From: Rhodoferax sp.
GTDB lineage: Bacteria > Pseudomonadota > Gammaproteobacteria > Burkholderiales > Burkholderiaceae_C
NCBI GenBank assembly: GCA_024236015.1
Contig: JACKLK010000008.1
Location: 124,001 to 188,000, forward strand
Direction of reading: 5' to 3'
DNA length: 64,000 bases
The position numbers and the translations under genes are program-made. Below the pieces are notes generated by a model. The model was not told the origin of the DNA, ran no database searches, and saw only the letters and a program-made list of their open reading frames with translations. This document shows, piece by piece, positions 42,315-53,002 of this stretch (the stretch's first letter is position 1; the number at the start of each line of letters is the position of its first letter).

Positions 42315-43295
42315 ATGTTGCCCGAGCCCTTGACGCGAATGCTGCAGCAGCACCGCGCGCGTTACGCACCGGTGTATCCACCCCAGGACAATTCAGACCA
42401 CGGGCCGATGGCCCTGCTCGCGATGCAGGGCCTGGGCCTGTCGATGAACGACATGGCCCGCTTCGAACGGCAGTATGGCGCCCGGCTGGTGCCGCCGCAG
42501 CCGTCGTCGGCCGCCGCCGGTTCGCCGCACCCGGCCCGCACCAGCGCGTATCGGGACCTGCTGGGGCAGTTCGACGCGGACATCGCCCGCGAAGGCTGGC
42601 CGGACACGGTTGCGCGCTGCCTGCCCCCGCTGCTCAGCGGCTGCGCCAGGGATGCCTTCCATCCGCTGATCCGGCTGGCCTACGGCATCCGGTTCGACTG
42701 GCCGCCCGAGGTGGCCGCCGGGCTGGCGTACCTGACGCTGGTCGGGGCCGATCCCGCGTTGGAGCGGCGGGCGCGCGCCGCGCCTTTGCCGTGCGACGGC
42801 GCCGACTACCTGGCCCACTGGCGTGGGTACCGCGACGACGCGTATACGCAAGGCCGCTTCGGCACGCGGGTGGAACGGGTGCTGGCCCAGGTGCCGCTGT
42901 GTCCTGCGCGCGCGCCGGAGCAGGACCCGTGGCGCGACATCTCCGCAGCCTGCCTGCAGGTGTTCCACGCCACCCATGATTTCTTTGCGCTGCACATGGT
43001 CACGGCCAGCCACGCGCTGCGGCTGTGTGCGCCGTATGCCGGCGCGCAGGTCCATGCCATCGGCAGTGTCGCGCTGGCCAGCGCCTATCTGGCGATCGGC
43101 GCGCCCGCATGCGCGGATGTCGCTCTGCCGCGCACGGCTCCCGTGCCGTCGCCGTTGCGCCACGACGCGGACGAACACGACATCAAGATCAGCTTCACCT
43201 GCAGCGAGCAGGCGCGTGGCTTCGACGACCCGCGCTACGACGCCGTGGCGGCGTCCTATCGGGCCACGCGCCAGGCCCGCTCCCGCGCCTCCTGA
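42315..43295 (+). CDS. Questin oxidase family protein (DUF4243)
   Basis: The 326-residue, mostly helical protein resembles the questin oxidase family. Supporting segments are NSDHGPMALLAMQGLGLS, FERQYGARLVPP, GWPDTVARCLPPLLSGCARDAFHPLIRLAYGIRF (in parts, DAFHPLIRLAYGIRF), ATHDFFALHMVTASHALRLC and EHDIKISFTCSEQARGFDDPRY (in part, HDIKISFTC). In fungi a member performs a Baeyer-Villiger-type ring opening of questin, an anthraquinone. Bacterial homologues are uncharacterised. It lies 46 bases after the efflux operon on the same strand, so it may be co-expressed, which hints at handling of an aromatic compound. That is inference. Confidence 0.75.
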   Translation: MLPEPLTRMLQQHRARYAPVYPPQDNSDHGPMALLAMQGLGLSMNDMARFERQYGARLVPPQPSSAAAGSPHPARTSAYRDLLGQFDADIAREGWPDTVARCLPPLLSGCARDAFHPLIRLAYGIRFDWPPEVAAGLAYLTLVGADPALERRARAAPLPCDGADYLAHWRGYRDDAYTQGRFGTRVERVLAQVPLCPARAPEQDPWRDISAACLQVFHATHDFFALHMVTASHALRLCAPYAGAQVHAIGSVALASAYLAIGAPACADVALPRTAPVPSPLRHDADEHDIKISFTCSEQARGFDDPRYDAVAASYRATRQARSRAS

Positions 43296-43334
43296 CGATG
43301 CGCCGCCCGTGCCGGCTGCCGCGGCGGGCGCCCG

Positions 43335-45755
43335 TCAGGGCGAGCCGCGGGTCGCGGGCGCCAGCGTCAGCGTGCTGCGCGTGTGCGCTGCCACGTCGGC
43401 CTCCGACAGCCACTGGCGGACGTATCCGCCCTGGACATAGGTGGCGGCCTGGTCGCGGTAGTGCCGGTCGAACAACACGCCGCTTTGCCCGACGGGGTTG
43501 ATGCCCAGCGCCTGGCTGGCGTCGCCGAAATCGACGATGCGGCGCGTCGACGGTCCGTAGGTCACGGCCCACGGCGCGGGGCCGATGGACGTGCCCAGCG
43601 CGTTGGGCAACTCGCGCCCGCCGGGCACCGGGAACGGGCCGACGCTGAACAACTTGTCGAGCGGTTTTTGTTGCCCCAGCGGATGGTTGTGCGTCACGGT
43701 GTGGGCCTTGCCCCAGGTCCAGCCCGCCCGGTCGGCGCCCAGCGTCGCGCGCAGATGGTCGATGCTGGCGCGCCAGGCGCCCTGCAGGCCTTGTTCCCGG
43801 GTCTCCACCACGGTGGGGGTGCGCACGGAATCCCACCACGGCGAAGTGGCGTCGGCGACCAGCCGCGGCAGCGCGAAATCGAGTGAACGGCTGCCGCGCA
43901 GGTTTTCGAACTGCACCGGGCCGAGTTCGTCGTGCATCGCGGCATGGGCGATCTCGTACAGCAGCTGCACGAACAGCGTGGGTTCGAGCCTGTCGGTGGT
44001 GTAGCTGCCGTCCCACGCGGCGAGCTGGTCGAGCAGTTGGCGTTCGTCCGGGTCGGTGACGACCCCACGCAGCACCGGCAGCAGCGGCGCCAGCACCCGC
44101 TGGGCATATGCGTTGCGCACGTCGAGCTGCATCGCCTGGCTCAGCGCCACATCGGCCTTGCCGGGCGCCTCCTGCAGCAGCGTGACCAGGCGTTGAACCC
44201 GGTCCGGCGGCTGGTAATACCCGGGGATGTCGATGCCGCTGGCCACGGCCGGCTGGTGGTTGGCCGACACCACGTAACCGCGCGCCGGGTTTTCTTCCTG
44301 CGGGTTGTTGGCGAACGGATGGAAACCGGGCTTGTCGGCCTCGCCACTGGCGGCGTCGAGCAGATAGGTCGGGTTGACGCCTTGCGGGCGCATCGGCAGC
44401 CGGGCCGCCGCCCACCAGGCGATGTCGCCGTCGGCGTTGGCCCACACCACGTTCAGACCCGGCGCATGGATCTTGCCGGCCGCCTGGCGTGCCTTGGCCA
44501 GCGTGTCGGCCCGGTTCAGTTCGTGGAAGGCCTCCAGGATCGGGTTCTCCGTCTCCAGGAAGGCCCACCACATCGCCACCGGCGTCGTGCCGTAGTTGTC
44601 CGGATAGGCATCGTTGATGATGGGGCCGCGCGGCGAACGCCGCAGGGTCAGCGTCACCGGCTCCGCGCCCTTGACCGCGATCGTCTCGGTGCGCCGCTGC
44701 AGGTCGACCCAGCCGCCCTGGTGCCAGACCTGGTCCGGGTTGTCCGGGTTGGGTTTCTCGATCGCCATGTCGACGTCGTCGTTCTGGAACATCGTCATGC
44801 TCCAGCCGAAACGGCTGTTGTGGCCGAGCAGCGCCATCGGGTTGAGCACCTGGAAGTGCCCGTACAGATCGAAACCCGGCGACTCCAGGTGGGCTTCGTA
44901 CCAGACCGCCGGCGCGGAGAAGCCGATATGCGGATCGCCGGCGAGCATGGGTTTGCCGCTGGACGTGCGGCTGCCGGCGATGGCCCAGGCGTTGCTGCCC
45001 TCGAACGGCGGCACCACGGCGGCATCGAGCACCTGCCGGACCTGCGCCGTGATCCGGCCCAGTGCCTGCCAGTCGGCGTCCGACAACGCTGCGTTCGCTC
45101 GGGGCGCGGCCACGCCGCCGGGATACGCGTCCAGGTCGAACACGTCCAGGTAGCGGGCACCGAGCCGGTCGCGGATCTGCGTCATGACCGGTTCGGTCTT
45201 GAAGGCCGAGGCGAAACTGAAGGCCAGGTAACCGGCGACCGACATGGTGTCCTGCGGTGTGAACGGGCGCTTGGGAATACCCAGCACGTCGAATTCGATC
45301 GGCGCCGGGTTGCGCGCCTGGAACTGGTTGACGCCGTCCAGGTAGGCGACGAGCGTCTGGTAGGCGGGCGAGGCCTTGTCGAGGCGCTCCACGTAGGCAT
45401 CGGCATGGGCCCGGATGCCCAGCGTGCGGAACAGACGGTCGGTGTCGACCAGCTTGGGGCCCAGGATCTCGGCCAGCTCGCCGCGCGCCAGGCGCCGCGC
45501 CACTTCCATCTGGAACAGCCGGTCCTGCGCGTGCACGTAACCGAGCGCGCGGTACAGGTCGGCCTCGTTGCCGGCCCGGATATGCGGCACGCCGCGTTCG
45601 TCGTAACGCACGCTGACCGGCGCCTGCAGGCCGGCCAGTTCCAGCGTGCCGCTGCGTTGCGGCTGCCTGGCGTGGAAATACCAGGCCAGGCCGGCAGCCG
45701 CCAGCAGGACCAGCAGCAACAGGCCCAGTGCCGTTCGTTTCAGGATGCGTGTCAT
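43335..45755 (-). CDS. Penicillin acylase family protein (Ntn hydrolase)
   Basis: The 806-residue protein is a single-chain precursor of the N-terminal-nucleophile amidase family. An N-terminal hydrophobic segment (ALGLLLLVLLAAAGLAWYF, about 8-26) serves as signal or anchor. The alpha part (PVSVRYDERGVPHIRA, YVHAQDRLFQMEVARRLARG) is followed by a spacer, then the autocleavage site EGS-NAW with the nucleophile Ser254, and the beta part with AGDPHIGF and the Asn near HNHPLGQQKP. Known members cleave penicillins, acyl-homoserine lactones or aculeacin; the substrate here is unknown. The ATG at 45755 has TGGAG upstream. It is convergent with the questin oxidase gene and divergent from the MoxR ATPase. 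Confidence 0.92.
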   Translation of the reverse strand: MTRILKRTALGLLLLVLLAAAGLAWYFHARQPQRSGTLELAGLQAPVSVRYDERGVPHIRAGNEADLYRALGYVHAQDRLFQMEVARRLARGELAEILGPKLVDTDRLFRTLGIRAHADAYVERLDKASPAYQTLVAYLDGVNQFQARNPAPIEFDVLGIPKRPFTPQDTMSVAGYLAFSFASAFKTEPVMTQIRDRLGARYLDVFDLDAYPGGVAAPRANAALSDADWQALGRITAQVRQVLDAAVVPPFEGSNAWAIAGSRTSSGKPMLAGDPHIGFSAPAVWYEAHLESPGFDLYGHFQVLNPMALLGHNSRFGWSMTMFQNDDVDMAIEKPNPDNPDQVWHQGGWVDLQRRTETIAVKGAEPVTLTLRRSPRGPIINDAYPDNYGTTPVAMWWAFLETENPILEAFHELNRADTLAKARQAAGKIHAPGLNVVWANADGDIAWWAAARLPMRPQGVNPTYLLDAASGEADKPGFHPFANNPQEENPARGYVVSANHQPAVASGIDIPGYYQPPDRVQRLVTLLQEAPGKADVALSQAMQLDVRNAYAQRVLAPLLPVLRGVVTDPDERQLLDQLAAWDGSYTTDRLEPTLFVQLLYEIAHAAMHDELGPVQFENLRGSRSLDFALPRLVADATSPWWDSVRTPTVVETREQGLQGAWRASIDHLRATLGADRAGWTWGKAHTVTHNHPLGQQKPLDKLFSVGPFPVPGGRELPNALGTSIGPAPWAVTYGPSTRRIVDFGDASQALGINPVGQSGVLFDRHYRDQAATYVQGGYVRQWLSEADVAAHTRSTLTLAPATRGSP

Positions 45756-45914
45756 GGTGTCTCCAGGCTCCGCCACGGCCGGGGCGGGCGGGTGTCGCCG
45801 CATGATAGCCGGGCCCGCCACCGGCCTTGCGCTGCGTCAAGCGCGCGCGCCGTATCGGCCGTGTCCACCGGGGCGTGCCTGCAGCCGCGCCGGGTTTGAC
45901 CGCACAATGGACGC

Positions 45915-47282
45915 ATGGACGAGCCAAACTTGCGCGCCACGCTGGCGGACCTGGACCGGAACCTGCTCGAGCGCGACGGCCCGGTCCGGCTGCTGCTGCT
46001 GGCGGCGCTGGCGGGCGAACATGTGCTGCTGATCGGGCCGCCGGGCACCGCCAAAAGTGAACTGGCGCGGCGCCTGCATGCGGCCTTCGTCGATGCGCCG
46101 TATTTCGAGCGCCTGTTGACGCGGTTCTCGGTACCCGAGGAACTGTTCGGCCCCTTGTCGCTGACCGCGCTGGAGCAGGACCGCTACGAGCGGCTGACCG
46201 CCGGTTTCCTGCCGACGGCGCAGGTCGCGTTCCTGGACGAGGTGTTCAAGGCCAACTCGGCCATTCTCAATGCCTTGCTGACGCTGCTCAACGAGCGCGA
46301 GTTCGACAACGGCGCGGGGCGGGTGCGGGTGCCGCTGGTCTCGGTCGTGGGGGCCACGAACGAGGTGCCGGAAGACGAATCGCTGCAGGCCTTTCACGAC
46401 CGCTTCCTGTTGCGGGTGCCGGTGCAGCCGGTGGGCGACGCCCATTTCGCGGCCTTGCTGGCCCTGCCGGCGCAGGCCGAGCCCGGCCGGCCGCGGCTGC
46501 GCGCCGCGGACCTGCAGCCGCTGCGCGAACGGGCACGCGCGGTGGTGTTGCCGGATGCCGTCACCACGCTGCTGGTGCAGGCGCGGGCCTGGTGCGCGCA
46601 GCAGGCCGTGACGGTGTCGGATCGGCGCTGGCGCAAGCTGGTCGGACTGTTGCAGGTGCAGGCCGCCAGCCGTGGCGCCGTGCAGGTCGGGCGCTGGGAC
46701 CTGTGGCTGCTGCCGTACGCGCTCGGCGCACGGCCGGAGCAGATCCAGGCCCTGGTGCAGTGGTGCGACGAGACGGTGGGCCAGGCCGTGCCGTTGGACC
46801 TGCAGTGGCTGGCCCGCGCGGCCCGCGCCTTCGAGAAGCAGCTGGAGATCGAGACCACGGCGCAGCCCGACGACGCGGCCGACGATGGCGCCGGCAAGCT
46901 GGCGCTGGCGCGCGCCATCGCGGGCGAGGTCGCCGGCCACGACAGCGCCATGCTGCGCATCGTGTCGGAGCGCGCGCGGCGGCGCTACAGCCAGCGCCAT
47001 GTCGATGCGCGCGTGGCGCAGGTCGCAGAGGTGCAGCAGCGCTGCACGGCCGCGCTGCAGTCGGCGCGGCAGACGGCTCGGGCGGCGCTGGCCGGTGCGC
47101 GGGATCACCTGTGGTTGCCGCCCGGTGTGCTGGCACGTATCGCCGCGGTACACGATGCCAATGTGGACCTGGCGCGTGGCCTGCAGGACGAACTACAGGC
47201 GCTCGCGCAGGGTTTTGCCGAACTGCCGGTCGATGCGGCACTGCACGGGCGCGCGCCTGAACCGCTGCAATGGGAGTCATGA
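45915..47282 (+). CDS. MoxR-family AAA+ ATPase, RavA-like
   Basis: The 455-residue protein is an AAA+ ATPase of the MoxR/RavA group, thought to act as a chaperone for protein-complex assembly with a VWA partner. Walker A GPPGTAKS is at 41-48, Walker B FLDE at 106-109, sensor 1 VVGATNEVPEDESLQAF, and the family-specific FSVPEELFGPLSL. The C-terminal region has the LARA/triple-helical features expected of RavA, including RWRKLVGLLQVQAASRG. The VWA partner is 0.9 kb downstream on the same strand but is separated by a PEP-CTERM gene. Confidence 0.9.
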   Translation: MDEPNLRATLADLDRNLLERDGPVRLLLLAALAGEHVLLIGPPGTAKSELARRLHAAFVDAPYFERLLTRFSVPEELFGPLSLTALEQDRYERLTAGFLPTAQVAFLDEVFKANSAILNALLTLLNEREFDNGAGRVRVPLVSVVGATNEVPEDESLQAFHDRFLLRVPVQPVGDAHFAALLALPAQAEPGRPRLRAADLQPLRERARAVVLPDAVTTLLVQARAWCAQQAVTVSDRRWRKLVGLLQVQAASRGAVQVGRWDLWLLPYALGARPEQIQALVQWCDETVGQAVPLDLQWLARAARAFEKQLEIETTAQPDDAADDGAGKLALARAIAGEVAGHDSAMLRIVSERARRRYSQRHVDARVAQVAEVQQRCTAALQSARQTARAALAGARDHLWLPPGVLARIAAVHDANVDLARGLQDELQALAQGFAELPVDAALHGRAPEPLQWES

Positions 47283-47450
47283 TGCGGAGCACCGGCCGTC
47301 CGCTTGGCAGGGTTGCGGACCTGCGGCGAGACGCGATGGGTCGAAGAGACTATTGTGGCAAGGGCGGTTTCATGACCAGAATGGTTCGCGGCGCAGGCAT
47401 GCCGTTTGTGGATGGCAAGTCCATCGTGGTCTCGATCTGAAGGAGAAATC

Positions 47451-48110
47451 ATGACCAATCCCTTTGCGCGATGGATGCGGTCCATGGCCGTCGTGGCAGG
47501 CCTGCTGTGCGGCCTGGCCACCGGTCCGCAGGCCGTGGCGGCCGAGTCCGTCTATCACTGGAGCGGTACCTGCCTGGACTGCGGCCCGGCGTTTGCCAAT
47601 GTTGCGGGCGTGTTGACACTGCAGGACTACACGCCGGGCAGCTTCTTCGAAGAAGGCGACCTGATTGGCGGTTTCGTGCCTTTCGACACATTCCAGTCGT
47701 TCAGCTACGGCGGATCGGACCTGGTGGATTCGTATGTCGTCGAGGCGCCGTTCTTCCTTGCGGCGAGCGCCGCGTCGCCGGCGGTGCTGCAACAGCCGAA
47801 CGTCTTCAATGTCGCCATTGTTCGCGGCCAGATTCCTGACGTGGCGAACAGCCCCGCGCCCGGTTTTCTCGAGATCGAGTTCGACGACGGGTTGTTCTTC
47901 CGCGCCGCCATCGATGGGGCCTGGTCGACCTGCGCGCCAGGGCTCGGCGTGTATTACTCGACACGGCCGGTCTGTTTCCCGGATGCGGATTTCGGCACGG
48001 CGTCCGTGTTCTCGACGACACCAATCCCCGAGCCGGGTATCTGGCTCATGTTGGTCGCCGGCCTGGGTGTTGTTGGCGTCATGCGCCGGCGACGCGACGT
48101 GGCCGCGTGA
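47451..48110 (+). CDS. PEP-CTERM sorted exported protein
   Basis: The 219-residue protein has an N-terminal signal peptide (about 10-34, ending QAVAA) and a C-terminal sorting signal: P-E-P at 193-195, a hydrophobic helix (IWLMLVAGLGVVGVM) and a basic RRRR tail. Such proteins are processed by exosortase and usually linked to extracellular polysaccharide. The mature region is unrelated to anything I recognise, is rich in aromatic and acidic residues, and has a C-x-x-C (CLDC) near its start and two more cysteines later. A perfect AAGGAG precedes the ATG. It sits between the MoxR ATPase and VWA genes with 168 and 88 flanking bases and probably has its own promoter. Confidence 0.88.
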   Translation: MTNPFARWMRSMAVVAGLLCGLATGPQAVAAESVYHWSGTCLDCGPAFANVAGVLTLQDYTPGSFFEEGDLIGGFVPFDTFQSFSYGGSDLVDSYVVEAPFFLAASAASPAVLQQPNVFNVAIVRGQIPDVANSPAPGFLEIEFDDGLFFRAAIDGAWSTCAPGLGVYYSTRPVCFPDADFGTASVFSTTPIPEPGIWLMLVAGLGVVGVMRRRRDVAA

Positions 48111-48198
48111 CCGCGCCAGGCCTTCGCCACGATCGCAGCCATCCTTGACCAGCAGGGGCGGACACATGCCGCGTTGCCGCGCACGGCTGCGATCTTGA

Positions 48199-49728
48199 AT
48201 GTTTGACGCCGACGTTCCGGTCGCCGATGCCGCGATGCCTGGCCGTGCGGCCGCGGCGAACGCGCCTTTCCACCATCTGCACGCCTTGCCCCGGGCCTTG
48301 TGGCAAGCCGCACTGGTGTGCAGCAGCGGCGCCACGGATCGACGCCTGCCGGACCTGTCGTGCTGGCAACGGGCGCTGCAGGCGGGTCGTTTGCCGGATG
48401 CCGGGCGCGACTGGGGCGATCCGGACGCTTGTGCCGCGTTGCGCGGCGCCATCACCGACCTGGACCTGTGCGCGCTCACGCAGGGCAGCGCCGCGATGGC
48501 GCGCCAGGTGCTGGGCGTGATGTTGTGGCATCTGGACCGCCTGGTCGACCGCCCCGCTGCGCAGTCGCGCGATGCCGCGATCGATCACATGGTGCAGGCG
48601 TTCCGCGCCGAATGGGCGACCCAGCGGCAGGACTGGGAACAGGTGCTGGCCTTGTTCAAGAGCCTGGGCGACCTGGCCCATCTGAACTGGGACACGCTGC
48701 AGGGCAGGCTGGACAGCCGCGGCTGGCGCGAGGCGCAGCGTATCGGCGCGGTGCTGGACACGGTGCCGGAACTGGCACGCTTCATCGACGCCGTGGGGCG
48801 CGCGCACCGGCGTGACGACCTGCCGCCGGCCGCGGATCCGCGGCCGCGCATCGACGCAGCCCGCCAGCCGGTGGCCGTGGCCATCACCACCGAACTGCTC
48901 GACCAGCCCAGCGAGGTGCGCGGCGTCAAACGCTCGGGCCAACTGGCGCGCATGCTGGCCAGCGAGGCCGCGATGGTGCGCCATCCGGTGCTCGCTCGCT
49001 TGTGGCGCGCCCGCTTCGCCGAGCAGCAGTTGCTGACCTACGAAGATGCGGCGCTGGCCACGCAATGGCGGCTGCAAGCCGACACCCGCACGCCGGCGCC
49101 GGTGGCCATGCCGCAGGCGCCGGTGGGACAGGGGCCGATGCTGGTCTGCCTGGACACCTCGGGCTCGATGCGCGGCGCGCCGGAGAACGTCGCCAAGGCC
49201 TGCGTGCTGCAGGCGCTGCGCACGGCCCATGCGAGCGGCCGTGCCTGCCGACTGCTGGCGTTCGGGGGGAGCGGTGAATTGCTGGAGCAGGAACTGGCGC
49301 TGACACCGCAGGGCCTGGACACGCTGCTGGCCCTGATGGACCAGAGTTTCGATGGCGGCACCGACGTGCAGACTCCGCTGGAGCGGGCGATCGCGCGGGT
49401 GCAGGAGGAGGCTTTTGCGCTGGCCGACATCCTGATCGTCAGCGACGGCGAGTTCGGCGTGACGCCGGCCACGCTGGATGCGCTGCGCCGCAGCAAGAAG
49501 ACGCTGGGCCTGCGGGTGCACGGCATCCTGATCGGCGACCGCGAAACCATCGGCCTGCTGGAGGTCTGCGACCAGATCCACTGGGTGCGCGCCTGGCGGC
49601 GATATGCGACGGCGGCCGACCAGGCTTATGCCGACGGCTTCTCGCCGGTGCACAGCCGCAGCCTGACGGCCATGTATTTCCCGAACGCGATCCGGCGCGA
49701 ACCGGGACCGCCGACGGCGCAGGACTGA
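48199..49728 (+). CDS. VWA domain protein, ViaA-like partner of the MoxR ATPase
   Basis: The 509-residue protein has a largely helical N-terminal half and a C-terminal von Willebrand A domain. The metal-ion-dependent adhesion site is complete: D-T-S-G-S at 319-323, a conserved Thr in GGTDVQTPLERAI, and the Asp of IVSDGEFG. This architecture matches ViaA, which works with RavA. The linking gene order with the upstream MoxR ATPase supports the pairing despite the inserted PEP-CTERM gene. E. coli RavA-ViaA is implicated in respiratory complex assembly and aminoglycoside sensitivity; that role is not shown here. Confidence 0.87.
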   Translation: MFDADVPVADAAMPGRAAAANAPFHHLHALPRALWQAALVCSSGATDRRLPDLSCWQRALQAGRLPDAGRDWGDPDACAALRGAITDLDLCALTQGSAAMARQVLGVMLWHLDRLVDRPAAQSRDAAIDHMVQAFRAEWATQRQDWEQVLALFKSLGDLAHLNWDTLQGRLDSRGWREAQRIGAVLDTVPELARFIDAVGRAHRRDDLPPAADPRPRIDAARQPVAVAITTELLDQPSEVRGVKRSGQLARMLASEAAMVRHPVLARLWRARFAEQQLLTYEDAALATQWRLQADTRTPAPVAMPQAPVGQGPMLVCLDTSGSMRGAPENVAKACVLQALRTAHASGRACRLLAFGGSGELLEQELALTPQGLDTLLALMDQSFDGGTDVQTPLERAIARVQEEAFALADILIVSDGEFGVTPATLDALRRSKKTLGLRVHGILIGDRETIGLLEVCDQIHWVRAWRRYATAADQAYADGFSPVHSRSLTAMYFPNAIRREPGPPTAQD

Positions 49729-49743
49729 GGTTCGCCGGCCGAC

Positions 49744-49974
49744 TCAGGGAGCCGGGCTCGGCTCCCGGGGCGGGTTTGTGGCGTTCTGGCGCCGGATGTG
49801 CGCCGTGGGGCAGGTGCCGTGGCATTGCGCGACGACGTCGCGTGCGAAACCCTCGCATCCGCCGCATTGCGTGGCCACGCCGAGTTCGAGCTGGATCTCG
49901 TCGAAGCCCAGTCCCGCCTTGGCGTGGCGGGCGATGTCGCGGTCGGAGACGCGTCGGCAGACACAAACAATCAT
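49744..49974 (-). CDS. bfd: Bacterioferritin-associated ferredoxin Bfd
   Basis: The 76-residue protein carries the Bfd [2Fe-2S] ligand pattern: C-x-C near the N-terminus (MIVCVCRRVS) and C-x-x-C in GVATQCGGCEGFA. Bfd reduces the ferric core of bacterioferritin to release iron. The start is the ATG at 49974, where family homology begins; a 95-residue reading from 50031 is rejected. It follows bfr on the same strand but is separated by a terminator and a candidate Fur-like palindrome, so it probably has its own iron-regulated promoter. Unlike many Bfd proteins it has a Pro-rich C-terminal tail. Confidence 0.9.
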   Translation of the reverse strand: MIVCVCRRVSDRDIARHAKAGLGFDEIQLELGVATQCGGCEGFARDVVAQCHGTCPTAHIRRQNATNPPREPSPAP

Positions 49975-50020
49975 GGCAACACAGGCCGGGTGGCGGTAGC
50001 GAATGTGCAGTGATTCTAAA

Positions 50021-50041
50021 TGCGAATCCATGTCATTCGCA
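50021..50041 (-). promoter_or_regulatory. Candidate Fur-like operator upstream of bfd
   Basis: TGCGAAT (50021-50027) and ATTCGCA (50035-50041) form a perfect inverted repeat with a 7-base spacer, 47 bases before the bfd start. It resembles the G+C-rich variants of the Fur box. Fur control of bfd is known in other Proteobacteria. Confidence 0.4.
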
Positions 50042-50099
50042 AGAACCCCTGTGACCCGCAGGTGCTATGCCCGGGCCCGGCGGCGCCGATGCGCCCATG

Positions 50100-50123
50100 A
50101 AAAGGCCCGCACGATGGCGGGCC
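50100..50123 (-). terminator. Rho-independent terminator of bfr
   Basis: On the minus strand GGCCCGC (50123-50117) pairs with GCGGGCC (50110-50104) around CATCGT, followed by TTTT. It lies 71 bases beyond the bfr stop. Confidence 0.75.
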
Positions 50124-50193
50124 AGGCTGCCGTTTCGGGTGGCCGCGCCGCGGCCGTGACGGCGTCACGGCACGGCGGACCGGCGCGCGGGCA

Positions 50194-50664
50194 TCAATCG
50201 CCCATCTGGCTTTGCAGGTAGTTCTGCAATCCCACCTTGCCCACCAGGTCGATCTGGGTCTCCAGGTAGTCGATGTGTTCCTCGGTGTCGTCCAGGATGC
50301 CTTGCAGCAGGTCGCGCGACACGTAGTCGCGCGCCTGTTCGCAATACGCGATGCCGTCCTTGATCGTGGCTTGTGCGCCGACCTCGGCCTTGAGGTCGCA
50401 GGCCAGCGCCTCGGGCACGTCTTCGCCGATCATCAGCTTGCCCAGGTCCTGCAGGTTGGGCAGGCCGTCGAGCATGAAGATGCGGTCCATGAGCTTGTCC
50501 GCATGTTTCATCTCGCCGATGGATTCTTCGTATTCCTTGCTGGCCAGCTTGCCCAGGCCCCAGTGCTTGTACATGCGGTAGTGCACGAAATACTGGTTGA
50601 TGGCGGTCAGTTCGTTCTTGAGCTGCGCCTGCAGATGGGAGATGACTTTGGGGTCGCCTTGCAT
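50194..50664 (-). CDS. bfr: Bacterioferritin
   Basis: The 156-residue protein is a 24-mer subunit that stores iron and binds haem between subunits. Ferroxidase ligands E18, E51, H54, E94 and H130 are present, as is the haem ligand M52 (GEMKHADKL). The position matching E. coli E127 reads Thr, with Glu at 128 and 129 (DDTEEH); I believe this is common in betaproteobacterial Bfr. The start ATG at 50664 is preceded by GAGGAAATC. The longer upstream reading overlaps rep in another frame and is a shadow. Confidence 0.96.
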   Translation of the reverse strand: MQGDPKVISHLQAQLKNELTAINQYFVHYRMYKHWGLGKLASKEYEESIGEMKHADKLMDRIFMLDGLPNLQDLGKLMIGEDVPEALACDLKAEVGAQATIKDGIAYCEQARDYVSRDLLQGILDDTEEHIDYLETQIDLVGKVGLQNYLQSQMGD

Positions 50665-50774
50665 GATTTCCTCTCGTGTACGGTTCTGGCAGCGGCCCAT
50701 TGTCGGCCAGGCGGGCCGGCGCGGCAAGAAAGCCGGGGCGATGCGGGAAGGGCGATCGTCTCGAGCGCCCGCGA

Positions 50775-52916
<2,142 letters not shown>

Positions 52917-53002
52917 GCAGGGCGGGCAGACACGGGAAAAGCGGGCAAGGGACCGATCATACCGACCGAAGCCGGCCTGCCGGGGTCGGCGACAATCAGC
53001 GG

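Noticed and set aside
37917..42353. 1478-residue minus-strand frame opposite the RND pump and channel genes
   Set aside because: It runs across two well-supported genes, is Arg/Pro/Ala-rich and has no domain; it is a codon-bias shadow.
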